Shown here piece after piece: positions 17,169 through 17,449 of a DNA stretch of 17,449 nucleotides. The stretch is from assembly GCA_022745215.1 (NCBI GenBank), contig JAIIWC010000041.1, positions 1-17,449 of the forward strand, given 5' to 3'. Every line of letters begins with the position of its first letter. Position 1 is the stretch's first letter. The position numbers and the translations under genes were made by a program. The notes under the pieces were generated by a model. That model was not told the DNA's origin, did no database searches, and saw only the letters and a list, made by a program, of their open reading frames with translations. The stretch is from Collinsella sp. Lineage in GTDB: Bacteria; Actinomycetota; Coriobacteriia; Coriobacteriales; Coriobacteriaceae.

Positions 17169-17191
17169 GACGCGGACCGTTATAGAACCCG

Positions 17192-17230
17192 AGCGTGGCC
17201 AGGGCATCACCGCCCTCGGCCACGCTTTTT
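17192..17230 (+). terminator. Intrinsic terminator of citrate synthase
   Basis: A perfect 9-bp stem AGCGTGGCC / GGCCACGCT encloses a second stem AGGGC / GCCCT and is followed by TTTTT. Confidence 0.93.
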
Positions 17231-17255
17231 ATGCCAGTAGAAAGGATCGCAACGA

Positions 17256-17449
17256 ATGATTGTGTTTTCCGATATGGATGGAACGCTGCTGACGAGTGAT
17301 AAGCAGATGAGCGACGCCACCTGGGCGATGCTCGACGAGCTTGCGCGCCGCGGTATTGAGTTTGTGCCCTGCACGGGGCGTCCGCTGTCGGGCATCTTTG
17401 AGCCCATCCTCGCCCACCCCGCCGTACACTACGCGGTCTGCGCCAACGG
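17256..17449 (+). CDS. Cof-type HAD hydrolase (partial, cut by window edge)
   Basis: About 64 N-terminal residues are visible, starting MIVFSDMDGTLLTSDKQMSD. DMDGTLL is HAD motif I with both catalytic Asp, and FVPCTGRPLSGI is motif II (the T/S followed by GR). This pattern is that of Cof/YidA-type phosphatases acting on sugar phosphates or flavin nucleotides; the substrate is unknown. AAAGGA about nine bases before the ATG supports the start. It begins just after the citrate synthase terminator, so it is probably a separate unit. Confidence 0.93.
   Translation, partial: MIVFSDMDGTLLTSDKQMSDATWAMLDELARRGIEFVPCTGRPLSGIFEPILAHPAVHYAVCAN

Noticed and set aside
15198..17210. Open frame of 670 codons on the minus strand, opposite the ACT and citrate synthase genes
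   Set aside because: Spans two well-supported genes and an intergenic gap; no recognisable domain; an antisense artefact of high GC.

Overview
The window looks like chromosomal DNA from a high-GC Gram-positive bacterium of the class Coriobacteriia, most like Collinsella. This is inferred from the GC-rich codon use, the two-gene transketolase, the extended L31 protein and the form of release factor 2; no database comparison was possible.

Left part (1-7400, all minus strand): ordinary core genes. Reading with transcription from right to left, these are rpmE (L31, with a structured leader), secA overlapping prfB by one base, a YitT-family membrane protein behind a terminator-like hairpin, and transketolase as two adjacent genes (N-terminal half, then a C-terminal half cut by the window edge).

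Middle part (about 7500-15200): an accessory island between two 64-bp direct repeats (62 of 64 identical). On the minus strand it carries a predicted secreted peptide, a tandem-duplicated ABC permease, an ABC ATPase, a permease-ATPase fusion and a second secreted peptide. The two peptides share a tyrosine-rich motif, and the three permease modules share an NGxGxxxYP motif. This suggests two related peptide/ABC-transporter units side by side, resembling a bacteriocin or signalling-peptide system. Divergent to it on the plus strand is a DUF2975 membrane protein plus YozG-type regulator pair; a palindrome lies in the shared promoter region. The second peptide gene has an amber stop after codon 11 of its best-supported start. 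Next to the regulator is a 5'-truncated tyrosine recombinase that keeps its full catalytic set. The island is the most likely place for an undescribed system.

Right part (15200-17449, plus strand): core genes again, namely a stand-alone ACT-domain protein, citrate synthase with a strong terminator, and the start of a Cof-type HAD phosphatase. Without the island, rpmE and the ACT gene would be divergent neighbours, which suggests that the island was inserted between them.
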